This document shows positions 1 to 9,217 of a stretch of 64,000 bases of DNA, one piece after another (position 1 is the stretch's first letter; each line of letters begins with the position of its first letter). Source of the stretch: Nocardioides kongjuensis (lineage in GTDB: Bacteria > Actinomycetota > Actinomycetes > Propionibacteriales > Nocardioidaceae); assembly GCF_013409625.1 (NCBI RefSeq), contig NZ_JACCBF010000001.1:4467001-4531000 (forward strand), read 5' to 3'. The translations under genes and the position numbers were made by a program. The notes under the pieces were generated by a model, which was given only the letters and a program-made list of their open reading frames with translations, searched no databases and was not told where the DNA came from.

Positions 1-195
1 ATGGACAAGTGCCTTCCACGGCCCGGGCCGGTACGCCATTGCAACGGCGAGCGTCGCGCTGAGCTCGGCGCGGAGCTCGAGGGCGATCATGCCGGCATCG
101 AAGGCAAAGGTGCCGTCTGCTGTGCGAGCGTGATCAACGATCGCCAAGGCCCCGCCAACGGCTTCGGGGAGCCGGCAGATGCCGGAGACAGGGGT
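1..195 (-). CDS. Possible partial reading frame running off the left edge
   Basis: On the minus strand one frame is open from a stop codon at 196-198 to the window edge, 65 codons, with protein-like composition (it contains VGGALAIVDHARTADG and AMAYRPGPWKAL). No start is obvious: a TTG or the single internal ATG could serve. I do not recognise the family. It may be the 5' end of a gene continuing to the left, or a remnant cut off by rearrangement near the direct repeats at 221-262. The plus-strand frame over the same bases reads as low-complexity Arg/Gly and looks like a shadow. Confidence 0.25.
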
Positions 196-220
196 TCAAA
201 GATCATCGCCTCAGCGGAAT

Positions 221-262
221 TTCGTTCAGGATCGAGAAAGAAACTTCGTTCAGGATCGAGAA
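221..262. repeat. 18-bp direct repeat pair
   Basis: The 18-mer beginning TTCGTTCAGGATCG occurs at 221-238 and again at 245-262, separated by 6 bases. It lies in non-coding sequence between the left-edge frame and the IS481-like element. It may be debris of a mobile-element end. Confidence 0.6.
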
Positions 263-352
263 CTCGTGGCGCCATTGGTGGCGATGGCGATGCGGAAGTA
301 GGGAAGACCGAGGCCGAGCACGACGCCATCCGAAACAGGCGGCCCTCGTGCC

Positions 353-378
353 GTAAGACGGTCGACCAACCGCGCGTC
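353..378 (+). promoter_or_regulatory. ECF-type promoter, regulon site 1
   Basis: GTAAGA at 353-358, 16 bases, CGTC at 375-378. It matches the window-wide motif. The only candidate downstream is a 32-residue frame at 428-526 that ends just before the IS element. Confidence 0.45.
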
Positions 379-427
379 CCTACAGTAGGCGACGTCGGGC
401 CGGGCCCGCATCCCGCGCTCCGTCGCG

Positions 428-526
428 GTGTTCGTCTGGTCCGCGTCTGGGAGGGAGGCGGACCAGGCGAACACTACATTGGTCAGATGGCACAAGGAGA
501 TGGCCAGGGCAGCGCGGCGTGCCTAG
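428..526 (+). CDS. Very small possible protein downstream of regulon site 1
   Basis: A GTG-started frame of 32 codons begins MFVWSASGREADQANTT and ends in a basic Ala/Arg-rich tail followed by two consecutive TAG stops, 29 bases before the IS end. No ribosome binding site stands out. The only support is its position 50 bases after a good copy of the regulon promoter motif. It could equally be untranslated sequence in front of a gene displaced by the IS element. Confidence 0.2.
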   Translation: MFVWSASGREADQANTTLVRWHKEMARAARRA

Positions 527-554
527 TAGAAGGTCCCTTTGCGCAGGCAAGACG

Positions 555-1648
555 TCTAGGTGTACCCGGCCATCAGGTTGGTAGCAGCCGGCTGATCGGT
601 GGCTTGCCTCCAAGTGCGCTGTGGCGGCGTTCAGTGTTGTAGTGCTCGAGCCAGGGAGCAAGAGCGGCTGTGCGCTGGTCGTTGGTGGTGAAGACCTGGC
701 GGTAGGCCCACTCGGTGGCCAGGGTCCGGTTCAGGCGTTCGACCTTGCCGTTCTGCCAAGGGCAGTGGGGACGGATGAACTTCTGGACGATGCCGTGCTC
801 GGCGCACACCGTGCGCAGCGACCATCGGTAGGCCCAGGCGTTGTCGGTCATCAACCGCTCGATCCGAGTGATCCCGTGGGCGCCGAAGTAGGCGATCGCA
901 CGCTCGAGGAATGCCGCGCAACTTGGCCCCTTCTCGTCGGGCAGGATCTCCCTGTAGGCCAGCCGGGAGTGGTCATCGACCAGGGAGTGGACGTAGTCGA
1001 ACCCGACCTTCGTGGACCGGTCGCGCTCGATCGAGCCACTGGCACGACCGTGGGCACGCCAGCCGCCGCCGTCGGGGATCCGGCCGATCTTTCTTCACAT
1101 CCATGTGGACCAGCTCGCCGGGCCGGTCCCGCTCGTAGCGGATCGCGGTCTGTTTCGAGGACCGGATGACATCGCCGGTGATCGGGTCGCACTCACGCAG
1201 GTAAGGCACGCGGTAGCGACGCAGAATCCGTGACACAGTCCGTGCAGGCACTCCGACCTTCGGGCCGAGAACATCAGGGCCCTCACGCAGCTCGGCACGA
1301 GCAGCGAGGACCTTCTGCTCGACCTCGTTGCTGGTCTTGGTGGGCAGCGAGTGGGGGCGTGAGGAGCGGGTGGCCAGGCCGTCTTCGCCTTCGGCGGCGT
1401 AACGGTCGATCCAGGTCTTCACACACTTGCGAGACACGCCCATCGCAGCAGCGATGTGGGCTTGTTTCCAGCCTGCTTGGTGGCGTTGGACGATCAGGCG
1501 TCGACCGTGAACGGTCAGCCGGGCACTACCGTGGGACACGAGAACCTCCGGGTTGGAGTGGGCCTTAGACAAGCCACATCCCACCCGGAGGTTCTCGTTC
1601 GTTCAGCCAGCCACGCCGCTACCAACGTCCTGGCCGGGTACACCTAGA
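555..1648 (-). mobile_element. IS481-family insertion sequence (inactivated)
   Basis: The element is about 1.09 kb, bounded by a perfect 18-bp inverted repeat (TCTAGGTGTACCCGGCCA at 555-572 and its complement at 1631-1648), and carries one transposase gene. The IS481 family is known to target NCTAGN. Here TCTAGG on the left and CCTAGA on the right flank the TGTACC ends in mirror orientation, so they either belong to the inverted repeat or are not a simple target duplication. A second inverted pair (1541-1554 and 1583-1596) flanks the presumed transposase promoter. Confidence 0.85.
573..1539 (-). pseudogene. IS481-family transposase, frameshifted
   Basis: The GTG start at 1539 gives an N-terminal helix-turn-helix (HIAAAMGVSRKCVKTWIDRY). 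The integrase core then begins (ELVHMDVKK) and runs out of frame near 1090. Continuing one frame over restores the family sequence: KIGRIPDGGGW, the DDE region, then DNAWAYRWSLRTVCAEHG and NRTLATEWAYR to the stop at 573. The cause is one extra A in the run GAAGAAAGATC, so the copy is either dead or misread at a homopolymer. IS481 transposases are not normally made by programmed frameshift. An intact protein would be about 320 residues. Confidence 0.85.
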
Positions 1649-1760
1649 GCGGTGCATTTGGGTCCACGATCGGTGCCGGTGGAGACCAGACTTCAGAGCG
1701 CCACGGCTCTGAAATGGCCCGAGGACATCGGCTGTGGCGGCCGAGGCCCTCGGGCCTGGA

Positions 1761-2057
1761 TCACATTCCCGGCATGGCGAGGAACTCGTGGACGTCGATC
1801 GTGCCAACCGCAAGATGGGGATGCGCGGCGAGCAGATCGTCGAGGGCCTCACGAGATTCGGTCTCGAGGATGGAGTAGCCACCGACGGTGCTGTCGCCTC
1901 CGGAGACGGGGGAGCCTCCGTCGACAACGGCGTCGCCGGCACGGCCGAACCACTCCATCCACGCTTGCATGCCAGCCTGCTGCGCTTCCGGGCTTGCGCT
2001 GGCCATCTGCTCCTGTGCGGAGGAGTCGGATCGGTAGAGCACGAGGTACTTGGTCAT
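1761..2057 (-). CDS. YciI-related domain protein
   Basis: This 98-residue protein starts MTKYLVLYRSDSSAQEQM and ends DVHEFLAMPGM. The N-terminal beta strand, the central WMEWFGRAGDAVVDGG segment and the ETESREALDDLLAAHPHL helix are typical of the small actinobacterial YciI-like / DGPF-domain proteins. Their function is mostly unknown, although some sit beside ECF sigma factors of the SigJ type. I chose the ATG at 2057 because GAAAGGA lies at suitable distance upstream; the longer frame adds 14 unlikely residues. It stands alone and I saw no regulon motif on its strand. Confidence 0.8.
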   Translation of the reverse strand: MTKYLVLYRSDSSAQEQMASASPEAQQAGMQAWMEWFGRAGDAVVDGGSPVSGGDSTVGGYSILETESREALDDLLAAHPHLAVGTIDVHEFLAMPGM

Positions 2058-2370
2058 CTTTGGGGTTTCCTTTCGTTGCGGTGGCACCGTGCCGTCCACG
2101 CCGGCCCACGACCGGGTTGGAACGTGGGCGCGTCTCCGATGACCGGGCGGTTTTCACGGCGACTACATCTGCGCCGTCGGTGTATTGACGGCCCAGGAAC
2201 GGGATGACGCTGCGAGATAGACGGTTCTGGGATGCACGGGCTTACGTCGGTTTGGTACCGACGAGCGCCCCCCGGATTCCGTGCCTCTTGGTGCCCGGAT
2301 GGGCCGGAGGGTTCCTGCCAATCGTCGGTTGATCTTGGCAATTCGCCGCGAGTTACTGCAGGTGTCGCGA

Positions 2371-2396
2371 GTAAGTGGGAGCGGTCCGGCAGCGTC
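2371..2396 (+). promoter_or_regulatory. ECF-type promoter, regulon site 2
   Basis: GTAAGT at 2371-2376, 16 bases, CGTC at 2393-2396, upstream of the secreted protein at 2457. An ATG 6 bases after CGTC opens a 14-codon leader frame. Confidence 0.65.
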
Positions 2397-2402
2397 TGGT
2401 TC

Positions 2403-2447
2403 ATGTCCGATGAAGCGGTATCGCTCCAGAAAAGCGTGCTGTATTGA
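2403..2447 (+). CDS. Possible leaderless 14-residue leader peptide
   Basis: ATG at 2403 lies 6 bases after the CGTC box and reads MSDEAVSLQKSVLY followed by TGA at 2445-2447. The stop is fused to the Shine-Dalgarno sequence of the next gene (TGAGGAGGAAAG then ATG at 2457). If transcription starts at or near this ATG, a ribosome finishing the peptide would sit on the next ribosome binding site, giving translational coupling. This is inferred from geometry only. Confidence 0.3.
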   Translation: MSDEAVSLQKSVLY

Positions 2448-2456
2448 GGAGGAAAG

Positions 2457-2858
2457 ATGCGCATCGCTATGAAGATGATCGCCGGGATGGCCGTGCTTGC
2501 TACGGCCCTACTTGGCCTCATGATCTCGCCGGGAAGTGCCGGCGCTGTCACGCCGGCGCGGGCAGCCGAGCTGCAGTACCACGTCGTGAACAACTTCACG
2601 GCGGGCGAGATCCGCAACTCTGGACGCTTCTACGCGAAGGGCGACGCGGTGACGTACCTCGGCAAGCGCGTCAAGCTCCAGCGCAAGCGTCCGGGAGGGG
2701 ACTGGGTGACCGTCGATAGGGATCGAGCAGACGCCGTAAGTGGTCACTTCAAGTTCAAGTTCTCCGACCGCTGCAACACCAAGTTCCGCCTCGTTCTCAA
2801 GGCGTCCGGGGTCTACGCGAAGACGAAGATCAAGATCGGTCGCATCGTTTGCTACTGA
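2457..2858 (+). CDS. Small secreted basic protein
   Basis: The 133-residue protein has a clear signal peptide (MRIAMKMIAGMAVLATALLG then SAGA about residue 30) and a mature part of about 100 residues rich in Lys and aromatic residues, with two Cys near the C-terminus (SDRCNTKFR and the final CY) that could form a disulfide. The repeated pattern YLGKRVKLQRKRPGGDWVTVD ... SGHFKFKF resembles small beta-sandwich secreted proteins of actinomycetes. I cannot name a family. GGAGGAAAG before the ATG is a strong ribosome binding site. Regulon site 2 drives it, so it is probably exported when the surface regulon is on. Confidence 0.8.
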   Translation: MRIAMKMIAGMAVLATALLGLMISPGSAGAVTPARAAELQYHVVNNFTAGEIRNSGRFYAKGDAVTYLGKRVKLQRKRPGGDWVTVDRDRADAVSGHFKFKFSDRCNTKFRLVLKASGVYAKTKIKIGRIVCY

Positions 2859-3066
2859 CGGCCGAGAGCCGGCGCCCGCCGTTTCCGCAGTGGTCCCGCA
2901 TTCCGCATGGGTACAGGACCACTGAGGGGGCGTCGATTACAACGCAGGACGCTGGTGATGGAAATCCGGCTGAAGGAAGCCACGAGCGCGTGGGACCAGT
3001 TGGCTGACGTTCGACCAAAATCGTGACCGCGTCGGAGGCGTCATGCTGTCCGATCTGATCGGTCTC

Positions 3067-3092
3067 GTAAGTCATGCGGTCACATCTCCGTC
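3067..3092 (+). promoter_or_regulatory. ECF-type promoter, regulon site 3
   Basis: GTAAGT at 3067-3072, 16 bases, CGTC at 3089-3092. It lies 52 bases upstream of a small membrane protein at 3145. Confidence 0.6.
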
Positions 3093-3144
3093 GAGTCGAT
3101 AGAAGCGCCGGATTGGCCAGCGCTCGGTCAGCCGAGGTGATGTC

Positions 3145-3258
3145 TTGAACTTGATGCCCATGATCGCCGTTCTCGGGTTGGTCACCATCAGCGTGACAGT
3201 GGCACTCGGATTTCGGGCCGCCCGCGCATCGCGGCATGCGCCAAAGCACCGAAGCTAA
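3145..3258 (+). CDS. Small single-pass membrane protein (37 residues)
   Basis: TTG start preceded by CGAGGTGATG; the product reads MNLMPMIAVLGLVTISV..., one hydrophobic helix of about 18 residues, then a basic His/Arg-rich tail ending KHRS. An upstream copy of the regulon promoter supports its being real. A similar small one-helix protein with the same promoter class lies at 32073. I cannot assign a function; a role in membrane or envelope stress is only a guess. Confidence 0.45.
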   Translation: MNLMPMIAVLGLVTISVTVALGFRAARASRHAPKHRS

Positions 3259-3382
3259 TCAGTACCGGCAGGAGGCATCAACGGCCGACCGTGACGCCAC
3301 GACCGCGTCTGGACGCTCAGGCGCCTTCGCATAGCTCGGTTCGGGCGCGAGCGAACTGCATGAAAAAAGCTCAGGTCGCGTC

Positions 3383-3408
3383 ATAAGTATGACGCTCCGC
3401 GCTGCGTC
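3383..3408 (+). promoter_or_regulatory. ECF-type promoter, regulon site 4 (sigma fusion 1, autoregulation)
   Basis: ATAAGT at 3383-3388, 16 bases, CGTC at 3405-3408. The ATG of the sigma/anti-sigma fusion follows exactly 8 bases after CGTC, which implies a leaderless mRNA. The first base differs from the GTAA consensus. Confidence 0.55.
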
Positions 3409-3416
3409 CATACGGT

Positions 3417-4997
3417 ATGTCGAACAGTGCACGACGGCACTCCGGGGACGACGAGCGGCTCCTCGAAGCGGCTCGAGGAGGCGACGACGACGCCTTCAGC
3501 CAGCTCTATGAGAAGTACGTCGGTGAAGCGCGGGCCTACGCCTCCAAGGTGGCGGGCGACAGTCAGGCGCAAGACCTGGTCAACGAAGCGTTCTCGCGCG
3601 TCTGGACCAAGGTGCGGGCCGGCGGCGGCCCAGGTCCGGATTCCTTCCTGTGGTACCTGCTGGCTGCGATTCGCAATCTCAACGTCAGTCAACTTCGCAA
3701 GACTGGACGAGAAACCCTCATGGAGGACGTCGGGGCCCTGCCTGGTATGCAGGTTGATGACCTAGCCGAGCAGTATGCCGAGCGATCCACAGTCGCCGAG
3801 GCCTTCCGATCGATGCCCAGTAGGTGGCAAGAGGTCCTGTGGGCTTCCGCTGTGATGGGTGAGCCCGTCGAGGAGATCGCCGACCGGCTCGGCCTCAAAC
3901 CAAATGCGGTGCATGCCCTCCAGTTCCGGGCTCGAGAAGGGCTGCGTCTGGCCTACCTGCGCGAACACGTTGCAGGGACGCATGATCCTGGTTGCGAGCG
4001 AGCCGCAGAGCTCATGCCGCGGGCGGTTCGGGGCGGTTTGCGCCGGGCGCAGCGGACCTGGCTCGAGGAACATCTCGCCACCTGCGACCGGTGTAGGGCA
4101 TCGCTTGAGGACCTCGGTCAGTTGAACAACCGCCTCGCGGCTGTTCTTGCCCCTGCTCTCCTCGGCATGGCCGTGCTCCCCAAGTCCGGGCACGCGGCCA
4201 TCAAGGTCGCCGCCTGGTCGTCGCTGAAGGTGACAGCGTCTGTTGCCGCGGCATCGGTGATTGCGGGATCGACGCTCTGGATAGGCCGCCCGGTGTTCGA
4301 CAACGAGGGCAGTGACGAACGCCCCGTGTCGGCTGCGGAGCAGCACCACGAAGACGGTGCGCGGCTTCCTTTCGCGCCGGTCGTGCCCGGCTCAGCGGGG
4401 CCCTCCAAAGCGAAGAAGGCGAAGGTGGTCGGCGCAAGCGGAGAGCGACAGCCCCAGGCGCGTCCTCCCGCTGAGCCCCGTGTCAACCAAGGCACTCAGG
4501 CAAAGCCGGTGAACAAGAGGTTGGCAACACCGACTGCTCCATCGCCGGGTTCATCGAAGACGCCTCCGGCGCCCACTGCCAGTGCGCCGCCGGTCGACGT
4601 GCCGCCGGTCGATCCGGTTCCGGATCCGCGTATCGCGTCCCTCTCGGCGACGAGCTGGTGGCGGCAGCAGCGGGTTGAGTCTCATGTCGATGTCCTGGCA
4701 CTTGCCGAAGGCGAGCCGGCGACGCTCGTCATGACCTTTACCAACGTCCAGTGGTTCAGCCCTGACCTCCGTGACGCTCCCGGATGGACCTGTCATGTCG
4801 TCCGATTCGAACCGAACCGGCTCGCAGAGGTCCGGTGCAGCGCCTCGGAGAACAGCGGGTCCGGTGCGATCGGGCTCGACCTCGGGTGGGCACCGAACAC
4901 ATCTCAGGTCGACATCAACACCGAGCTGCAGGTCTCATCGACGGTCGATGCCGATCCGTCGAACAACGCGAGGTCAGATCGCCTCGATCTGCCGTGA
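3417..4997 (+). CDS. Sigma-70 (ECF) factor fused to zinc-finger anti-sigma, membrane helix and extracellular sensor
   Basis: A 526-residue single-chain regulator. Residues about 15-190 are an ECF sigma factor: region 2 (AFSQLYEKYVGEARAYASKV ... QDLVNEAFSRVWTKV) and region 4 (PSRWQEVLWASAVMGEPVEEI). Near residues 195-230 there is a zinc-binding anti-sigma motif of the H-x3-C-x2-C type (EHLATCDRC). A membrane helix follows around residues 265-290, then a Pro/Ala-rich linker and a beta-rich outer domain with a W-x-C...C pair that ends in a DUF11-like VDADPSNNARSDRL. Actinobacterial ECF groups with C-terminal membrane extensions are known; in them the sigma part is thought to be held at the membrane until a signal arrives. 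The promoter in front of this gene suggests autoregulation. The lack of a ribosome binding site fits a leaderless start. Confidence 0.88.
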   Translation: MSNSARRHSGDDERLLEAARGGDDDAFSQLYEKYVGEARAYASKVAGDSQAQDLVNEAFSRVWTKVRAGGGPGPDSFLWYLLAAIRNLNVSQLRKTGRETLMEDVGALPGMQVDDLAEQYAERSTVAEAFRSMPSRWQEVLWASAVMGEPVEEIADRLGLKPNAVHALQFRAREGLRLAYLREHVAGTHDPGCERAAELMPRAVRGGLRRAQRTWLEEHLATCDRCRASLEDLGQLNNRLAAVLAPALLGMAVLPKSGHAAIKVAAWSSLKVTASVAAASVIAGSTLWIGRPVFDNEGSDERPVSAAEQHHEDGARLPFAPVVPGSAGPSKAKKAKVVGASGERQPQARPPAEPRVNQGTQAKPVNKRLATPTAPSPGSSKTPPAPTASAPPVDVPPVDPVPDPRIASLSATSWWRQQRVESHVDVLALAEGEPATLVMTFTNVQWFSPDLRDAPGWTCHVVRFEPNRLAEVRCSASENSGSGAIGLDLGWAPNTSQVDINTELQVSSTVDADPSNNARSDRLDLP

Positions 4998-5171
4998 CCG
5001 GGGCTGCCGGACGCCGTAGCTCGACTGCGAAGGATCGCGGCAGACCGCCGCCCCATTCGCAGGCAAGACCGGTGGCGGATGAACATTTGCGCTGATGCGT
5101 GGTGCTGGCCTGAATGATGTGGACCACTGCTGAGGCACACCGGAAGATTCGAACTTCTGTGCCAGAACAAC

Positions 5172-5197
5172 GTAATGACCCGGACGAGCGACGCGTC
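5172..5197 (+). promoter_or_regulatory. ECF-type promoter, regulon site 5 (adhesin/pilus operon)
   Basis: GTAATG at 5172-5177, 16 bases, CGTC at 5194-5197. The GTG start of the adhesin is exactly 8 bases downstream. It probably drives adhesin, pilins and sortase together. Confidence 0.65.
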
Positions 5198-5205
5198 TGT
5201 GATGC

Positions 5206-8200
5206 GTGACGGTCAGTAGCGCATCTCTGTTGGGACTCCCGGCGCGCCGCCGCGGTGGCGCACACCGGGGCGCGCGTCGTCGTACCGGAATTCCGCTGAG
5301 CCAAATGATCCCCCGCGCGCTCGCAGCCTTCCTGCTCGTCGCCATCGCGGTTGTCGCGCCCAGCCTCGCGCCAGGGGTCGCGCCTCGCGCGAGTGCGGCT
5401 CCAGGCGACCCGTTCCCTGCGACGAATCCGCAGGCTTGGATGCTTGCCAACGACCCTGCCACGTTGTACTCGATCACCAACAACGCCGACGGCACGATCT
5501 CGTTCACCGCGGCGGGTGCGACGGGCAGCCTGGGCAGCGAGGTCAATGCCCTCGCATTCAACGCGCTTGACGGTTACCTGTATGCGACGCAAAGAGTCGG
5601 CGGTGTGAGCGGCGTAAACCGCCTGATCAAGATCGGGCAGAACGGTGTCGTCGTGACCGCCAACGTCGCGACCCTTCCGGATGCCGTTCCTGGCGTCTCC
5701 GGGACACAGAACTTCATCGACGGGACTGTTGACCCGGCGACCGGAACCTTGTACCTGTCAGCCAACAACGTCAGCATGTCGACTTTCACGAAGGTCAACC
5801 TCGCCACTGGCGCGGTCACCACGACGAACTTGTCGCAGACGTTCAGCAACAGCGGAATCGCAGACTGGGTCTTCCAGGCCGGTTTCCTGTGGACGGTCAA
5901 CGATGGCGGAGACCTGATCAAGGTCGACCCCGCCACCGGCGTGGCGACGACGGTCAAGACGAACGCGATTCCCGACGCAACCACGCCTCCGTCTGGGCCG
6001 CAGGCGTACGGCGGCGGCTTCGCCCTGGGAAACGGCAACATCGTCTTCATCGACAACGGCACCGGCAAGGCCTACCAGATCAACATGTCGTCGGGCACCT
6101 ACAACTCGTACTACGTCGGCGATGGACCGTCGACAGCCAACAACGACGCCACTTCCGGCCTTGGCTCGCCGACGGACCTGGTGGTCGGCAAGTGTGGTCC
6201 GAGCCAGGGAACCTGCAAGTTTCCGACCGGCAACAACACGCCGCTGCACTCCTATCCGCTCGGCCAGGACCCGGCATCCAACTACGTCGCCGGCTCGACC
6301 TTCACCTACACGCTGACCGTCTACAACGATGGTCCGGGCCTGAGCAGTGGCTCCGTTGTCACCGACACCCTGCCGACCGGCACGACCTACTCGTCGTCGA
6401 GCTTGTCGACCTGCGTGGCGAGCGGCTCGACGGTCACCTGTGGTGTCGGCCAGATCGCGGCCGGCACGAGCATCTCGTTCACGATCACCGTCAACGTGGC
6501 GTCGAGCACGACCGGTGCGGTCACCAACACCGCGACTGTGCTCGGCAACGAGGCCGAGGTCGATACAAAGGACAATTCCGACACCCACACGCTGGCGGTC
6601 CAGCTGTCCTGCGCGGCCGGAACCATCTACGGCGTCAACCGTACGTCGCCGTACTCGCTTCTCGCGATCAACTCCGGAACGGGAAGTTCGACCGGGGTGG
6701 CCACCTTCAACACACCCCCCATCGACCTGCTGGGCTTCCAGGAGCTCAACGCCCTCGCGATTGCTCCTGGTGGCACTGCGGCATATGCAGTCTCGAACTA
6801 CCGGACCTCGGCCGGGACCGTCACGGTGCAAAAGTACGACCCCTCGAGCGGGGCGGTCACCAATGTCGGCACCCTCTCGTTGGCAAGCGGCCTGTACATC
6901 GTCGGCGGTGCGTTCGACCCGACCACCAATCGCTATTGGCTGATGACCTACAACTCCCTCAACGGGTGGTACGAGTTCTACGCCTACGACACCGCCACGA
7001 ACACCTCGCTCGGAAGGCAGTTCTCGTTCCCCTGGAACACCGACCTGACACTGCACGGAAACGGTGACCTCGCGTTCGACGCGACCGGCCGTCTCTACGT
7101 GCTGATGAGCGACGGCTCTGCTCGGAGTCAGATCCGCATGTTCGCGCCTCCGCTTCCGAGTGGGGACACCAACCTTACGTCGTCGTCTGGGACGCTGCTC
7201 ACCTCGCCGGTGGGCGCGGTCACGGTGGAGTCCAACGGCATCGCCTTCGGCGCCGACGGCTACCTGTACGCGCAGAGTCTGGACGGCACCGGCGGGCAGG
7301 CTGTCATCCGCAAGATCGACCCTGCAACGGGCGTGGTGCAGTCGTCGGTGAATCTGACGAACCCCGACGGGACAGCGAACACGAAGTCGGTCGACCTTGC
7401 CTCCTGCGCCATGCCGAGCACGATCACGCTCCAGAAGAACATCGTCGGACGCAAGGTGGCCACCGACCAATTCGACCTGAGCATCACCGGCAACGGTGTC
7501 AGCCAGAACAACACAGCCACCACCAGCGGATCCACCACGGGACTGCAGACGAATGCGGGCGCCGTCGCCGGTCCGGTCCTGGTGATCCCGGGCAAGGTCT
7601 ACGCGATCACCGAGGCCGGGGCGAGCGGTGCGAACCTCGCGAACTACAGCCGCAGCTATGAGTGCGTCAACACCCTGAACAACAACGTGGTCGTCGCCTC
7701 GGGGACGACCTCCTCGGGCTCGGTCACCGTGCCTGCGGCAAGCGCGACAGGCGCCAACATCGTCTGTACGTTCACGAACACACCGCTCAATCCCAGCATC
7801 AACATCGTCAAGAGCTCAGGCAGCGTGACCGGGCCAGATGCCAGCGGGGTCTACACGGCGAACTACACGGTCACGGTGGCCAACTCCGGCAACGCGAGCG
7901 GGACCTACGGCCCCCTGGTCGACACTCCGGCCTTTGACTCCGACTACACGGTGCAGAGCGCGTCGTGGGCCGGCCAGAGCACGGGGTCGGCCACCGGGAC
8001 CGGGCCGTTCACGCTGGCCCCGTCAGGTACCTCCATCGGCGTCGGTGTCACCCACACCTACAACGTGGCGATCAAGTTCAAGTACACCGGCACCGGGGTG
8101 ATCACCGCCTGCGGAGGTCCGGGCACTGGATTGTTCAACTCGGTCGCAGCGATCGGTGAGACAGGGCCCACCACGGACAACTCGGCGTGCAACACCCCGC

Positions 8201-9138
8201 CGGCGAACATCAATGTCACGAAGACCGCGGGCTCTGTCAGCGGTCCGGACGTCGCGGGCAACTACACGGTCACGTACTCGGTGAAGGTCATCAACAGCGG
8301 CCTGTCGGCAGGCAGCTACGGCGCGTTGACCGACACGCCGGCGTTCTCGGCGAACCTGGTGCTGACCGCTGCGAGCTGGACGACATCGGGTGCAGGTGCA
8401 CCGGGGAACGGCGGCGCCAGCGGTGCTGGCCCGTACGCGCTCGCCCCCGCAGGGACGACCATTGCCGCCGGCGTGACCCACACTTTTGCGCTGACCATCA
8501 CCTTCCACTTCTCCGACAACACCGTCGCTACGGTGTGCGGCGGCCCGGGCGCCGGCTTGTACAACGCGGTCGCGGTTCCGTCAGGACAGGAGACCAGCAC
8601 GACAGACAACTCGGCATGTGTCGAGCCGCCGAAGCGCTACGACGTGTTCGTGCGCAAGGTCGGCAAGAACGCCGCCGGATTCACTGTCTCGCTCGCGGGC
8701 TCGACTTGGCAGTTGCAGGCCGATGCCAACGGCACTCCGGGAGCAGTCATCACCGGTGGCATCCAGCCCGTGTCGGGTCAGACGGGCGAGTTCAAGATGT
8801 CACAGCTTCAGCCCGGTACCTACTGGCTCACGGAGACGAAGGCGCCGACGGGCTACCAGTTGCTCGCACAGCCGATCAAGTTCGTCGTGTCCGCGACGGG
8901 TGTCGTCACAGTCGCCAGCGGCGGTGACACCGCGATCAGTGTGGGCAGCACCTCGGGCGGTCAACCTGAGATCACGGTCGGAGACGTCGCTGCTCTGACC
9001 CTGCCCCTCGCTGGAGGCAGCGGCACGAAGGCCTTCGCCCTCCTTGGAGGCTTCCTGCTGCTCCTGACCGTGCTGTCGCTCGTCCTGTTCCGCCGTCCCA
9101 GCTCGGGCGCGAGCACCGGAAAGCGGGTGAGGGAGTAG
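5206..9138 (+). CDS. Large surface adhesin with DUF6923, DUF11 and SpaA-like domains, sortase-anchored
   Basis: This 1310-residue cell-wall protein has a long basic N-terminus, then a signal peptide ending near SAAPGDPF. Two propeller-like DUF6923 segments (about 75-330 and 470-730) surround a DUF11 domain (about 350-460). A SpaA-like prealbumin domain, two related Cys-containing modules (each ending TTDNSAC) and a last SpaA domain with an E-box (YWLTETKAPTGY) follow. The C-terminus is LPLAGG, a hydrophobic helix and a basic tail; LPLAG departs from LPxTG at the fourth position. First gene of an operon with two pilins and a class C sortase, so it is probably the tip or ancillary pilin. The leaderless GTG is chosen because it lies 8 bases after the CGTC box. 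Confidence 0.85.
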   Translation: MTVSSASLLGLPARRRGGAHRGARRRTGIPLSQMIPRALAAFLLVAIAVVAPSLAPGVAPRASAAPGDPFPATNPQAWMLANDPATLYSITNNADGTISFTAAGATGSLGSEVNALAFNALDGYLYATQRVGGVSGVNRLIKIGQNGVVVTANVATLPDAVPGVSGTQNFIDGTVDPATGTLYLSANNVSMSTFTKVNLATGAVTTTNLSQTFSNSGIADWVFQAGFLWTVNDGGDLIKVDPATGVATTVKTNAIPDATTPPSGPQAYGGGFALGNGNIVFIDNGTGKAYQINMSSGTYNSYYVGDGPSTANNDATSGLGSPTDLVVGKCGPSQGTCKFPTGNNTPLHSYPLGQDPASNYVAGSTFTYTLTVYNDGPGLSSGSVVTDTLPTGTTYSSSSLSTCVASGSTVTCGVGQIAAGTSISFTITVNVASSTTGAVTNTATVLGNEAEVDTKDNSDTHTLAVQLSCAAGTIYGVNRTSPYSLLAINSGTGSSTGVATFNTPPIDLLGFQELNALAIAPGGTAAYAVSNYRTSAGTVTVQKYDPSSGAVTNVGTLSLASGLYIVGGAFDPTTNRYWLMTYNSLNGWYEFYAYDTATNTSLGRQFSFPWNTDLTLHGNGDLAFDATGRLYVLMSDGSARSQIRMFAPPLPSGDTNLTSSSGTLLTSPVGAVTVESNGIAFGADGYLYAQSLDGTGGQAVIRKIDPATGVVQSSVNLTNPDGTANTKSVDLASCAMPSTITLQKNIVGRKVATDQFDLSITGNGVSQNNTATTSGSTTGLQTNAGAVAGPVLVIPGKVYAITEAGASGANLANYSRSYECVNTLNNNVVVASGTTSSGSVTVPAASATGANIVCTFTNTPLNPSINIVKSSGSVTGPDASGVYTANYTVTVANSGNASGTYGPLVDTPAFDSDYTVQSASWAGQSTGSATGTGPFTLAPSGTSIGVGVTHTYNVAIKFKYTGTGVITACGGPGTGLFNSVAAIGETGPTTDNSACNTPPANINVTKTAGSVSGPDVAGNYTVTYSVKVINSGLSAGSYGALTDTPAFSANLVLTAASWTTSGAGAPGNGGASGAGPYALAPAGTTIAAGVTHTFALTITFHFSDNTVATVCGGPGAGLYNAVAVPSGQETSTTDNSACVEPPKRYDVFVRKVGKNAAGFTVSLAGSTWQLQADANGTPGAVITGGIQPVSGQTGEFKMSQLQPGTYWLTETKAPTGYQLLAQPIKFVVSATGVVTVASGGDTAISVGSTSGGQPEITVGDVAALTLPLAGGSGTKAFALLGGFLLLLTVLSLVLFRRPSSGASTGKRVRE

Positions 9139-9217
9139 CCGCGTCTGGCCAGCATGCAACTTCCACCGTGATGAACCACAGACCTGTAGTCACCAGAATC
9201 AGAAAGTAGAGAAGAGA

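Noticed and set aside
1..642. 213-codon plus-strand frame at the left edge
   Set aside because: Crosses the IS481 end and reads as low-complexity Gly/Arg sequence.
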